Positions 1 through 6,846 are shown, counted from the stretch's first letter. The stretch is 7,502 bases of DNA from Paludibacteraceae bacterium (GCA_947445425.1 CANFFA010000104.1:1-7502); one strand, 5' to 3'. Notes: a model not told the origin generated them from the letters alone. Numbers and translations: made by a program.

Positions 1-65
<65 letters not shown>

Positions 66-194
66 TTTATTAGCATCACTTTAAACTTTTTGAAGAAATG
101 TAGGTCTATAGAGAACAAAGAACAAGTAAAAAACCTTTAATAAAAGGATTAAGTAACAAATCCTAGAAATTATTTACAACAAGAAAAATATCTT

Positions 195-2768
195 ATGAAA
201 AAAATTCCCACCTTACTTTTATTGCTTTTATCAATCGTCAGTTATGCCCAAAAAGGAAGTATTACAGGTGTATTGTACGAGAAAAACAATCATGAACGTA
301 TACCCTACGGTACACTCGTAGTTACGAATACAGCTACTCAAAAGACAAGTTCCAACTTTGCTAATTCGAAAGGTGAAGTCTCCATCGAAAAACTTGATAT
401 TGGGGAGTATGATCTATCAATTAGCTTTGTGGGATATGAAAAATTCACTCAAAAGGGGATTAAAATTGAGAATAAAAGCTCAAAAGTGAATTTAGGGGAG
501 ATCGTACTAATCAATACAGCTGTCACTTTAAAGGGCGTAGAGGTTACGGCCAATCAAAAAACAATGCTCAGTAAAATTGACAGGCAAGTTTTCAGGGCCA
601 ATGATTTTGAGACTGCCAAAGGAGGAACTGCAGCAGATATACTTTCTAAACTTCCGTCTATTGCCATTGATCCTGATGGAACTATTTCCGTAAGGGGAAG
701 CTCTGACTTTATGGTTTATCTCAATGGTAAACCTACCCAGATGGACGCATCTACTCTGCTCAGTCAAGTGGCAGCGAATCAAATTGAAAACGTTGAAATT
801 ATCTCAGTGCCGACTTCTAAATTTGATGCACAGGGTAAAGGGGGTATCGTCAACATTACCACTAAAAGAGCAGGGGAACAAGGGCTTTCCATAACTGCAA
901 ACGGACTCATCGGCGGTTCACCCTGGGGGAATAAGACAGACCCATTCAGCGGGTATAAAATGAATGACAATCGCATCAATTCAGGTATCAACTTCGTTTA
1001 CATGAAAGATAAGCTCTCGCTGTATGGAGGATTTAATTATAGTGACCGTGAAGTGAATGGGAACAGAGATGGGGATGCACGTATTTTAGTAGATGACACA
1101 AAAGGCTTGTACAGACACATGGTGGCCGCAGGAGAACGTCCTGAAACCTACAAATACATGACTGCCAGTGTGGGGATGGACTATCAAATTTCTAAAAGTT
1201 CTTCAATGGCGGCATCTTATTTTATGGGAAAACGAAAAGATGCCCGCTCAGCTTTTTATATTTATAATAATATTTATGGTGATATCAATAAAAATCCAAT
1301 TGCCGGCATAAATACAGATAATCAAACCCTCTACAATCCAAATACTGACAGTAGAGATGGCGTATTTAATACTGCCAGTGTAGATTTCAACCATAAGTTT
1401 GAGAATAAATCGGACTTAAAATTGTCTTTTCAATATGAATTCTCAGACTTCAGCCGAGAATTATCAAATGCTAATTATGCTTTTGATAATACAAGCAAAA
1501 TAATTGGTGCCAAACAATTAGAATATAAACAAACCGATGATACTCCATTACAAGGTGGACGTTTATCTGTTGATTATAGTAAAACCTTGGACAATGGACA
1601 CAAATTAAGCTTTGGATTTCAACCGCAATACTTTAAAATATCGGGTGCCTTTAATTTTGACACATTGAGTACAACAGCTGGCTTAATTCCATTTACAGCC
1701 TTAGAGAATTCAATGAACCTGGAACGAGGTATATATGCAGGTTATTTTGACTACTCAGGAGTCATCAGCAATGTAAATTTTATAACAGGACTAAGGGGAG
1801 AATATACGGACCAATGCATTGACATTAGTTCTCCAGATTACTTCTCCATTTTGACATCCAGCGCAGACAAGAAGCCTAGCTATACCTATCGTAAATTTGA
1901 TTTGTTCCCCTCCTTTCTTGCTAGTTATAAACCAGTAGAAAATAGTAAAATAAGTTTTGCTGCCAGCAGAAGGATCAATAGACCAGCACTAAAAAGCATG
2001 ACCCCATTTCTTTACAGACGACATTTAGAGGTATTTGAAGTAGGTGATCCGACCTTAAAACCTGAGTACTTGAACAATGTAGAATTGACACTTGAAAAAA
2101 ACATCGGAAAACAGAATATTAGTTTGGTCGGCTTTTATCGTGGTGTTGAAAATGCTGTTTTTAGGGTAAATACAGTAACGAATGAGATACCAAGCGTATT
2201 AGCAATTCTCAACAAAGAAGAGGTTTTGATTAGAAGTTTCACAAATGCAGGTAATAGCTCCTCCACAGGACTTGAACTGAATGCGAACCTAGACCTTCAT
2301 CCCAAACTAAAAATGTACCTGGGAGGTTCTGTTTATAATTACAGTGTCAAAGGTGATATTTTTGGCTATAAAGTAAACAATAGCAGTGTCAATTGGAGTG
2401 CAAAATCGAACCTAAACTATTTTATATCTAAAGAACTAAAATTCACAGCAGATTTTAGCTTTAGATCGGCAACTGTGACTGCTCAAGGTCAAAATGACCT
2501 ATTCTATATGGCCAATACAGCCTTTTCATATGCTCCAAAGCAGTGGAGTGGATGGGAATTTTCACTCAAAGGACTTGATTTGTTAGGTTCAAACATTGAA
2601 GGCTTAGACACGAGGGCCTATAACAAAAAAGGGGAGGAAATCTTTTACCAAGAAACCACTTATTATCGCTACGGACCCATTGCAGAACTAGGAATTAGTT
2701 ATTCATTTAACTCAAAAGCCAAAGCAAGAAAAGCTGCTGAGAGTGTGATTGGGAAAGAGCAGTTTTAA
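195..2768 (+). CDS. TonB-dependent-receptor-like outer-membrane beta-barrel protein
   Basis: Outer-membrane protein of 857 residues. A Sec signal peptide is visible (MKK, a run of Leu, then SYAQ with probable cleavage near residue 18-19). Residues about 22-100 form a carboxypeptidase-D regulatory-like beta-sandwich (SITGVLYE start, FVGYE near its end). Residues about 125-225 form a plug domain (ADILSKLPSIAIDPDGTISV, then VRGSSDF, VYLNGKPT and the GGIVNITTKR end). The remainder is rich in alternating aromatic/polar strands and fits the barrel family often called outer membrane beta-barrel family protein (Pfam OMP_b-brl_3). The family probably takes up or binds a ligand at the outer membrane, but the substrate cannot be read from the sequence. 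No SusD-like lipoprotein follows, so it is not a standard SusCD pair. The ATG is preceded by A-rich sequence without a Shine-Dalgarno, which is normal for Bacteroidota. The gene converges on the sua5-like gene with 51 bp between stops. It appears intact and full length for the family. Confidence 0.9.
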   Translation: MKKIPTLLLLLLSIVSYAQKGSITGVLYEKNNHERIPYGTLVVTNTATQKTSSNFANSKGEVSIEKLDIGEYDLSISFVGYEKFTQKGIKIENKSSKVNLGEIVLINTAVTLKGVEVTANQKTMLSKIDRQVFRANDFETAKGGTAADILSKLPSIAIDPDGTISVRGSSDFMVYLNGKPTQMDASTLLSQVAANQIENVEIISVPTSKFDAQGKGGIVNITTKRAGEQGLSITANGLIGGSPWGNKTDPFSGYKMNDNRINSGINFVYMKDKLSLYGGFNYSDREVNGNRDGDARILVDDTKGLYRHMVAAGERPETYKYMTASVGMDYQISKSSSMAASYFMGKRKDARSAFYIYNNIYGDINKNPIAGINTDNQTLYNPNTDSRDGVFNTASVDFNHKFENKSDLKLSFQYEFSDFSRELSNANYAFDNTSKIIGAKQLEYKQTDDTPLQGGRLSVDYSKTLDNGHKLSFGFQPQYFKISGAFNFDTLSTTAGLIPFTALENSMNLERGIYAGYFDYSGVISNVNFITGLRGEYTDQCIDISSPDYFSILTSSADKKPSYTYRKFDLFPSFLASYKPVENSKISFAASRRINRPALKSMTPFLYRRHLEVFEVGDPTLKPEYLNNVELTLEKNIGKQNISLVGFYRGVENAVFRVNTVTNEIPSVLAILNKEEVLIRSFTNAGNSSSTGLELNANLDLHPKLKMYLGGSVYNYSVKGDIFGYKVNNSSVNWSAKSNLNYFISKELKFTADFSFRSATVTAQGQNDLFYMANTAFSYAPKQWSGWEFSLKGLDLLGSNIEGLDTRAYNKKGEEIFYQETTYYRYGPIAELGISYSFNSKAKARKAAESVIGKEQF

Positions 2769-2819
2769 ATATTCGAAAAGTAAAAAAACAAACATGAAGT
2801 TGAAGTTCTAAGCAGAATA

Positions 2820-3779
2820 TCAATTATACCTATAACTAGCTTTTCGAATTCTATCCATAATTGCAACACCTAATCCAATTTCTTCAACTGAAGCAATATA
2901 AATCTGATTTATTGCAGCATCATCTTCCATTATATGAAGTGAACTAAATAAATTAGCTGCTATTTCAACCATATTTAAAGATTCAGAAGTAGAGATATGG
3001 CGTTTAGCATTAGTGATTTCTTTAAGACTTTCATGAAGAATAAGACCTGAACCAGTAGGTAGATTTTGAACACCATCCCTAAGGATATGCAAGGGCTTAT
3101 TCGGGGAATAGTGACTTTTCAATAATCCTGGGGCATGTAGTTTATCCTGTGCATTTTTCTTGTCGGTAACACTACAGGGTACAACTTTTTGTATATCGCT
3201 TAAAGAGATGGCACCTGGACGCAACAAAATACATTTTCCACCCTGAATAGAAACAACAGTAGACTCAATACCAAACATTTCTGAATCATTCTCCAGCAAA
3301 TAGGCTATATCGGTCAATTGCTTTTGTACATGTTCTGGACGAGTTGGGCTAAGCTGTCCAAAACGATTGGCACTTGGTGCAGCAATAGGAGTTCCAGCCA
3401 ATCGGATTAATTCCAAAGCAATCGGATGAGAAGGCATACGAACTGCCACAGTATTCAATCCAGCAGTAACAAGATCCGGAACGCGTTCAGATTTTGGATG
3501 TACGATGGTCAAAGGTCCAGGCCAAAAAGCTTGTGCCAAAGAATAAACAAGATCGCTGATAGTATTGTCATACAAATCCGTAATCTGCTTCAATTCTGAT
3601 ATATGTACAATCAAAGGATCAAAAGTCGGACGTTCTTTCACTTCAAATACACGCGCAACCGCAAATGGATTGAACGCATTTGCGCCCAATCCATAAACTG
3701 TTTCAGTAGGAAATGCTACCAAATCACCATTGGCTATACATTTTGCGGCAAATTCGATGTCAGTACCAGTTTCTATCAT
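2820..3779 (-). CDS. L-threonylcarbamoyladenylate synthase (Sua5/YwlC long form)
   Basis: Makes threonylcarbamoyl-AMP from threonine, bicarbonate and ATP, the first step of the t6A37 modification of ANN-decoding tRNAs; cytoplasmic. The 319 residues carry a YrdC domain at about 12-196 with hallmark segments FPTETVYGLGANA (23-35), KERPTFDPL (48-56), WPGPLT (86-91), VAVRMPSHP (111-119), APSAN (134-138) and ESTVV (172-176) followed by LLRPGA. A C-terminal Sua5 domain follows, opening with APGLLKSHYSP (216-226) and ending with a GLGVAIMDRIRKA helix. This two-domain layout separates Sua5 from the short TsaC form. It begins only 4 bp after the purE stop, so the two are almost certainly co-transcribed. 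All recognisable motifs are intact. Confidence 0.95.
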   Translation of the reverse strand: MIETGTDIEFAAKCIANGDLVAFPTETVYGLGANAFNPFAVARVFEVKERPTFDPLIVHISELKQITDLYDNTISDLVYSLAQAFWPGPLTIVHPKSERVPDLVTAGLNTVAVRMPSHPIALELIRLAGTPIAAPSANRFGQLSPTRPEHVQKQLTDIAYLLENDSEMFGIESTVVSIQGGKCILLRPGAISLSDIQKVVPCSVTDKKNAQDKLHAPGLLKSHYSPNKPLHILRDGVQNLPTGSGLILHESLKEITNAKRHISTSESLNMVEIAANLFSSLHIMEDDAAINQIYIASVEEIGLGVAIMDRIRKASYRYN

Positions 3780-3783
3780 AATT

Positions 3784-4257
3784 TTATAAAGCGGATACGA
3801 ATTCGTTGTCTTCTAAAAGTTTTTTTCTTTGTGCCTCTTGAAACTCGATGACTTTATTTCTAAGCTTTTCATTGCTCAATGCAAAAATCTTTGCAGCAGC
3901 CAGCGCTGCATTTTGAGGGTCTAGAATTACCAAAGGAGCAACTCCCGAAGGCATTCTCAAACTTGAAAATAGATCGCTACCAGAGAAAGCATCGCTATAA
4001 GGAGGACAAGCAATCACTGGGCAATGCGTTTGAGCATCAGAAAAGCCGCTGAGTGCATTACTTCTCCCTGCAACAGTTATGAAAACAGTATTTTCAACTT
4101 CATGACCCTTGATTATTTCTAAGCATTTTAGAGGGATTTTATGTGCTGATGCTACATACATTTTTACCTCTATTTCAAACCCTTTCAATGATGATGCAAT
4201 TTTTTGCGACCATTCCAAATCGGCTTTAGAGCCCATAATAATAACTACTTTGTTCAT
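3784..4257 (-). CDS. purE: Class II PurE (AIR carboxylase, vertebrate-type)
   Basis: Forms carboxyaminoimidazole ribonucleotide (CAIR) in de novo purine synthesis; cytoplasmic. The 157 residues show the PurE fold: MGSKAD (8-13), SAHK (37-40, His39 matching catalytic His45 of E. coli PurE), AGRSN (63-67) and SSLRMPSG (98-105), then IFALSN. Class I enzymes (N5-CAIR mutase, partner of PurK) read SAHRTP and GGAAHLPG at the first two sites. This protein instead has SAHK and AGRSN with CPP and SLRMPSG, as in the PurE domain of animal PAICS (AGRSNGL, ISCPP, SSLRLPSG). The family comparison is from memory, but the residues are clear. It should therefore be a class II enzyme that uses CO2 directly and needs no PurK. 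It sits between the gmhB-like gene (62 bp upstream) and sua5 (4 bp downstream). No TAnnTTTG box is seen in the 62-bp gap, which supports transcription from upstream. Confidence 0.93.
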   Translation of the reverse strand: MNKVVIIMGSKADLEWSQKIASSLKGFEIEVKMYVASAHKIPLKCLEIIKGHEVENTVFITVAGRSNALSGFSDAQTHCPVIACPPYSDAFSGSDLFSSLRMPSGVAPLVILDPQNAALAAAKIFALSNEKLRNKVIEFQEAQRKKLLEDNEFVSAL

Positions 4258-4319
4258 TGCTCTTTTGTTGTTTAAAATGAATAATAATAAATTGGAAATA
4301 TTATATATTTTTGAATGTA

Positions 4320-4868
4320 TTAAAACTGTTTTTGATAAATCCTAGCTTGAATCAATTCTGATGCTTCTGCTATATTTGAACGAACATAACAATCAGAAAC
4401 TAAGGATTTTCTATGCATTTCACCATGTCCTGTCAATACATATATGGGAGTAACTTTTGCATTTAGTCCACAATACACATCTGACGGATGATCACCGAGG
4501 ATGTATGAATTGGCTAAATCTAAATTGTATGCCTTCGCAGCTTCTTCAATGAAATATGGTTTTGGTTTCTTGCAATAACAATTATCTTCATTACTATGTG
4601 GACAACAGTAAACTTCAGTAATAATAATGCCCTTTGATTTCAATTCAGCTACAATATAATTGTTAACTTGCATGACTTCATTTTCGGTAGTAAACCCTTT
4701 TGATATTCCTGATTGATTGGTAATAATAAAAAGAAGAAAATTGGATTGTAATTTTAGGAGGGTCGTAAAAGTCTCTGGAAAGAACTCTACTTCATTTGAA
4801 TTTTTGATATAACCAACATCCTTTATAATGGTGCCGTCTCTATCTAAAAAAATTGCAGCTTGTTTCAT
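4320..4868 (-). CDS. gmhB: HAD-IIIA phosphatase, GmhB-type (heptose-1,7-bisphosphate 7-phosphatase-like)
   Basis: HAD phosphatase of 182 residues, the usual GmhB length. Motif I is DRDGT with nucleophile Asp9 and acid/base Asp11. Motif II is ITNQSG (Thr50). The GmhB/HisB-N zinc loop is present as CPH ... CYC, with likely ligands Cys89, His91, Cys97 and Cys99, followed by the KKPKP segment that carries the motif III lysine. Motif IV is GDHPSD (Asp126, Asp130). GmhB removes the C7 phosphate of D-glycero-D-manno-heptose 1,7-bisphosphate, giving precursor for ADP- or GDP-heptose used in surface glycans. Members of this family also act as histidinol-phosphate phosphatases, and no heptose or histidine genes sit nearby to decide between them. 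The substrate is therefore inferred from zinc-loop architecture only. It is the first gene of a probable gmhB-purE-sua5 unit, with a candidate promoter just upstream. Confidence 0.82.
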   Translation of the reverse strand: MKQAAIFLDRDGTIIKDVGYIKNSNEVEFFPETFTTLLKLQSNFLLFIITNQSGISKGFTTENEVMQVNNYIVAELKSKGIIITEVYCCPHSNEDNCYCKKPKPYFIEEAAKAYNLDLANSYILGDHPSDVYCGLNAKVTPIYVLTGHGEMHRKSLVSDCYVRSNIAEASELIQARIYQKQF

Positions 4869-4870
4869 AG

Positions 4871-4899
4871 CTTTGTCGGATTAAAATTTCACGACAAAG
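4871..4899. repeat. 8-bp perfect inverted repeat at the gmhB-like promoter
   Basis: CTTTGTCG at 4871-4878 and its exact complement CGACAAAG at 4892-4899 are separated by 13 bp. The right arm covers most of the candidate -7 box and the left arm ends 2 bp before the start codon. The arms lie on either side of the probable transcription start, so this may be an operator acting on DNA rather than an RNA hairpin. Function is inferred from position only. Confidence 0.5.
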
Positions 4900-4902
4900 G
4901 TA
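4895..4902 (-). promoter_or_regulatory. Candidate Bacteroidota -7 box for the gmhB-purE-sua5 unit
   Basis: Read leftward the sequence is TACCTTTG, an exact match to the Bacteroidota sigma factor -7 consensus TAnnTTTG. It lies 26 bp before the gmhB-like ATG, a normal distance. No clear TTTG or TTG -33 element is found about 19-21 bp further upstream; that region is instead occupied by a long inverted repeat. Confidence 0.55.
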
Positions 4903-4904
4903 AT

Positions 4905-4955
4905 GAATTATTTCTTAATAAATAAAGTGTGGCTTAATTTATTAAGAAATAATTC
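4905..4955. repeat. Perfect 19-bp inverted repeat, 13-nt loop
   Basis: The left arm gaattatttcttaataaat (4905-4923) is exactly complementary to the right arm at 4937-4955, with loop 4924-4936. A further 4 bp (4901-4904 with 4961-4964) can pair if five bases bulge. It lies 66 bp beyond the XRE-cupin stop and 37 bp before the gmhB-like start, both leftward. It could serve as a terminator or mRNA-stabilising hairpin for the hyd/XRE transcript, or as a binding site overlapping the -33 region of the gmhB-like promoter. The stem is almost all A/T and no clean U-run follows it on either strand, so a classical intrinsic terminator is not certain. Confidence 0.85.
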
Positions 4956-4986
4956 TATTCATTAATGGGATGGAGGAGGTGAGAAA

Positions 4987-5001
4987 TGTGTATTTTACAC
5001 A
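4987..5001 (-). terminator. Small hairpin after the XRE-cupin gene, weak terminator candidate
   Basis: TGTGTA (4987-4992), a 3-nt loop and TACACA (4996-5001) form a 6-bp stem about 20 bp beyond the XRE-cupin stop. In the leftward transcript it is followed by UUUCUC, a short imperfect U-tract. The stem has only two G-C pairs, so it would be weak by itself; it may act together with the longer inverted repeat downstream. Confidence 0.25.
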
Positions 5002-5020
5002 AACAGACATTGGAAAGAGA

Positions 5021-5563
5021 TTAAGCAGAAATAATCCAAACCAATTCGCAGAGCAGTTCAGAAGTATTTATTACAGAGTAAGTGCTTCGTGCATCAAAAT
5101 AGATACTATCACCCACTTGTAGTATATAATTTATATCTTCTAAACAGAGAGAAATTTCACCAGAAACGACATAACAAAAGATTTGATTGGAACAGGAGGT
5201 AAATAAATCTGATAAATCAGCCCCTTGTACGAACTTCAATAGATAGGTATCCATCTGTTTATTAAGGTCGTGGTGTGCAAGTAGAAAAACTTCGGTACCT
5301 GTAGAATTTCTCTCTACGAATTTCATTTCGTTTTTATGTACTACAGGATTTTTACTTAGCGTCTCATTTTCACCAATAAGCTCCCCTACGGTTGTATTAA
5401 GATTCTCCGCAATTGACTTCAGAGTGAGGATGGATGGAAAAGCTTTGGCCTTTTCAATTTGCGATAATGCACTAGGAGAAATACCTACTTTTTTTGCTAA
5501 GTCATTGAGCTGTAAATTAAGCTGTTTCCTTTTAATATTAATTCTTTCGCCAATCCGCTTCAT
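5021..5563 (-). CDS. XRE-family HTH regulator with C-terminal cupin domain
   Basis: Probable DNA-binding transcription factor of 180 residues. An N-terminal Cro/CI-type helix-turn-helix spans about 8-62 (IKRKQLNLQLNDLAKKVG, then SPSALSQIEKAK as the recognition region). A linker and a single cupin barrel at about 95-178 follow, with the GEISL turn and GDSIYFDA motif. In typical members the second cupin motif continues to a His before the conserved Asn (pH...N); here that position is Tyr162 (STYSVIN) and the first motif lacks its His pair, so a canonical metal site is unlikely and the effector is unknown. It lies 95 bp after hydE in the same direction and has its own -7 box. Regulation of the neighbouring hyd genes is possible by position, but nothing in the sequence proves it. 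Confidence 0.88.
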   Translation of the reverse strand: MKRIGERINIKRKQLNLQLNDLAKKVGISPSALSQIEKAKAFPSILTLKSIAENLNTTVGELIGENETLSKNPVVHKNEMKFVERNSTGTEVFLLAHHDLNKQMDTYLLKFVQGADLSDLFTSCSNQIFCYVVSGEISLCLEDINYILQVGDSIYFDARSTYSVINTSELLCELVWIISA

Positions 5564-5585
5564 AATAATTCTTTGATTTAGTCTG

Positions 5586-5593
5586 CAAAAGTA
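5586..5593 (-). promoter_or_regulatory. Candidate -7 box for the XRE-cupin gene
   Basis: Read leftward the sequence is TACTTTTG, matching TAnnTTTG, and it ends 22 bp before the regulator's ATG. The nearest TTTG upstream is only 11 bp away, too close for the usual 19-21 bp spacing, so no convincing -33 box is found. It suggests the regulator can be expressed separately from hydE. Confidence 0.45.
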
Positions 5594-5658
5594 GGATTAA
5601 AATTCAAATAATGTGTTCTCAGTGACTCAATTTTCAAATCATTAAATTTCCAAATCGT

Positions 5659-6759
5659 CTATCCCCTTTTACCAAAGCGCTTGGAATCTCCCCATTTACC
5701 ATAACCCACTTCATTATCGGTAAGGTGTACCCTTACATCAATGCAACTCGTACAATCATCAGCACTTTCGTCGGTACAGGGTTTATTGTCGTAGAGTTTA
5801 TAGCTGTTACGGTACACGCCAGGAGTGATGTTGGGCATTAGGATATTAGCACCAGTTCTGATTACTTTTTCTCTTCCCAATTTGTCTATGGCCTGTAATG
5901 CTGTGGTGGCAGCAATATTAATATCAGGCATCATAATGCGCAAAAGTGCCACCATATTCTGTGTTACCTCAAAGCGTTTCTGAAGTGGCCAAAGTTGATC
6001 CTTTAACTGATAGAGTGGCGTATCTACATGCTCAATAAAAGGACCCATACCACACATGTCTATGTCTAGCTCCTTCATAAACAATAAATCATTAGCCAAA
6101 TCTTCAAAGGTTTGAAAAGGCAAGCCCACCATTACACCAGTTCCGACCTGATAACCAATCTTTTTCAGCAATTTTAAACAATCTACACGCTTTGTAAAAC
6201 TATGTAATGCATCATTGGGATGAATTTTAGAGTACAATTCCGGGTTAGAAGTCTCAATGCGTAATAAATATCTATGCCCTCCAGCCAAAAACCACCTTCT
6301 ATAAGTATCTTCACTTTGTTCACCGCAAGAAAGGGTTACACCCAACTCTCCATTTGATAAGGCCTTGATCTCTTGCAATAAGTATTCAACTTTTTCGGTA
6401 AAGGCTGGACTTTCAATTTCACCTGACTGTAAAACAATGGACCCGAAATTTTTATCGTAGGCATATTTTGCTGCAGCAAGAATATCTTCATTCGACACAG
6501 TATATCTTTGGACTGTTTTGTTATCCAAACGAATACCACAATACATACAGTTTTTGACACAACAATTCGAAAACTCAATCAATCCCCTTAGATAAACCAC
6601 ATTCCCCACCTCAGAAGCTTTCACCTCAGCAGCTTTTCGAAGCATAGTCTTGCGTTCCTCACCTTCTAGTTGAAGTAGGTGGGTTAGATCCCTTGCCCCT
6701 AAAGGGGAGTTTAAACCCCCTACCACTAAAGGGGAGATGATATTACTATTGATTTCCAT
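5659..6759 (-). CDS. hydE: [FeFe]-hydrogenase maturase HydE (radical SAM)
   Basis: Radical SAM enzyme of the H-cluster assembly pathway, acting with HydG and HydF to build the 2Fe subcluster of [FeFe]-hydrogenase. The 366 residues contain RGLIEFSN followed by the 4Fe-4S/SAM motif C67-x3-C71-x2-C74 in the typical HydE context YCGIR. Further HydE landmarks are VLQSGE, LSCGEQ, YLLRIET, GTGVMVGLPFQT, MCGMGPFIEHVDTPL, ATTALQAID and GANILMPNITP. This set separates HydE from BioB, HydG and PylB. Near the C-terminus C328-x7-C336-x2-C339 matches the spacing of the optional second Fe-S cluster of Thermotoga maritima HydE. The ATG at 6759 is the first start in frame after the hydF stop. Residues about 8-22 are encoded by a G/C-rich repeat and look unlike a normal HydE N-terminus. 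It follows hydF by 73 bp in the same direction, probably in one transcript. Confidence 0.95.
   Translation of the reverse strand: MEINSNIISPLVVGGLNSPLGARDLTHLLQLEGEERKTMLRKAAEVKASEVGNVVYLRGLIEFSNCCVKNCMYCGIRLDNKTVQRYTVSNEDILAAAKYAYDKNFGSIVLQSGEIESPAFTEKVEYLLQEIKALSNGELGVTLSCGEQSEDTYRRWFLAGGHRYLLRIETSNPELYSKIHPNDALHSFTKRVDCLKLLKKIGYQVGTGVMVGLPFQTFEDLANDLLFMKELDIDMCGMGPFIEHVDTPLYQLKDQLWPLQKRFEVTQNMVALLRIMMPDINIAATTALQAIDKLGREKVIRTGANILMPNITPGVYRNSYKLYDNKPCTDESADDCTSCIDVRVHLTDNEVGYGKWGDSKRFGKRG
6690..6736 (-). repeat. Two direct copies of a CCCCTTTAGGGG-type repeat inside hydE
   Basis: On the minus strand CTCCCCTTTAGTGGTAGGGG (6736-6717) is followed by CTCCCCTTTAGGGGCAAGGG (6709-6690), which agree at 17 of 20 positions and start 27 bp apart. 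They encode roughly hydE residues 9-22. A third copy lies in opposite orientation at 6826-6846. The G/C-rich composition stands out from the AT-rich surroundings and suggests an interspersed repeat inserted in the coding start. Confidence 0.75.
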
Positions 6760-6776
6760 ATTGTTTTACCTGAAAA

Positions 6777-6811
6777 ATTGATGTCGATATTGATGTCGAT
6801 ATTGATGTCGA
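6777..6811. repeat. 12-bp tandem repeat, about 2.9 copies
   Basis: The unit attgatgtcgat occurs at 6777-6788, 6789-6800 and 6801-6811, with the last copy lacking its final base. It lies wholly within the 73-bp gap between hydF and hydE, between the two arms of the G/C-rich repeat. The copies are identical, implying recent expansion or active slippage. No function can be assigned. Confidence 0.9.
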
Positions 6812-6825
6812 ACGAAGTAAATTAA

Positions 6826-6846
6826 TTCCCCTTTAGGGGTTAGGGG
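6826..6846 (+). repeat. Third CCCCTTTAGGGG-type copy, overlapping the hydF stop
   Basis: TTCCCCTTTAGGGGTTAGGGG on the plus strand shares the core CCCCTTTAGGGG with the two minus-strand copies in hydE, so it is inverted relative to them. The hydF stop codon (TAA on the minus strand) falls within the core and the last hydF residues (PNP) are encoded by it. The 12-bp core is an exact inverted match to 6696-6707. Confidence 0.75.

Noticed and set aside
528..991. Minus-strand ORFs inside the receptor gene
   Set aside because: They overlap the plug-domain coding sequence, have no recognisable domains and are best explained as antisense shadows.
2769..2820. atattc / gaatat inverted repeat between the convergent receptor and sua5 genes
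   Set aside because: A 6-bp A/T-rich stem with a 40-base loop is expected by chance and would not make a stable terminator.
4972..5024. Plus-strand ggaggaggt followed by ATG at 4986 and a 12-codon ORF ending at 5024
   Set aside because: It looks like a leader peptide with a strong Shine-Dalgarno, but Bacteroidota rarely depend on such sites, no gene follows on that strand, and it runs against the neighbouring genes.
4878..5605. Shared 11-mer ggattaaaatt near both candidate -7 boxes (4878-4888 and 5594-5604)
   Set aside because: The copies lie on opposite sides of the two boxes relative to transcription, and an 11-bp match is expected several times by chance in a window this size.
5629..5656. 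Imperfect direct repeat (attttcaaatc / atttccaaatc) after hydE
   Set aside because: Short, A/T-rich and imperfect; not distinguishable from background composition.
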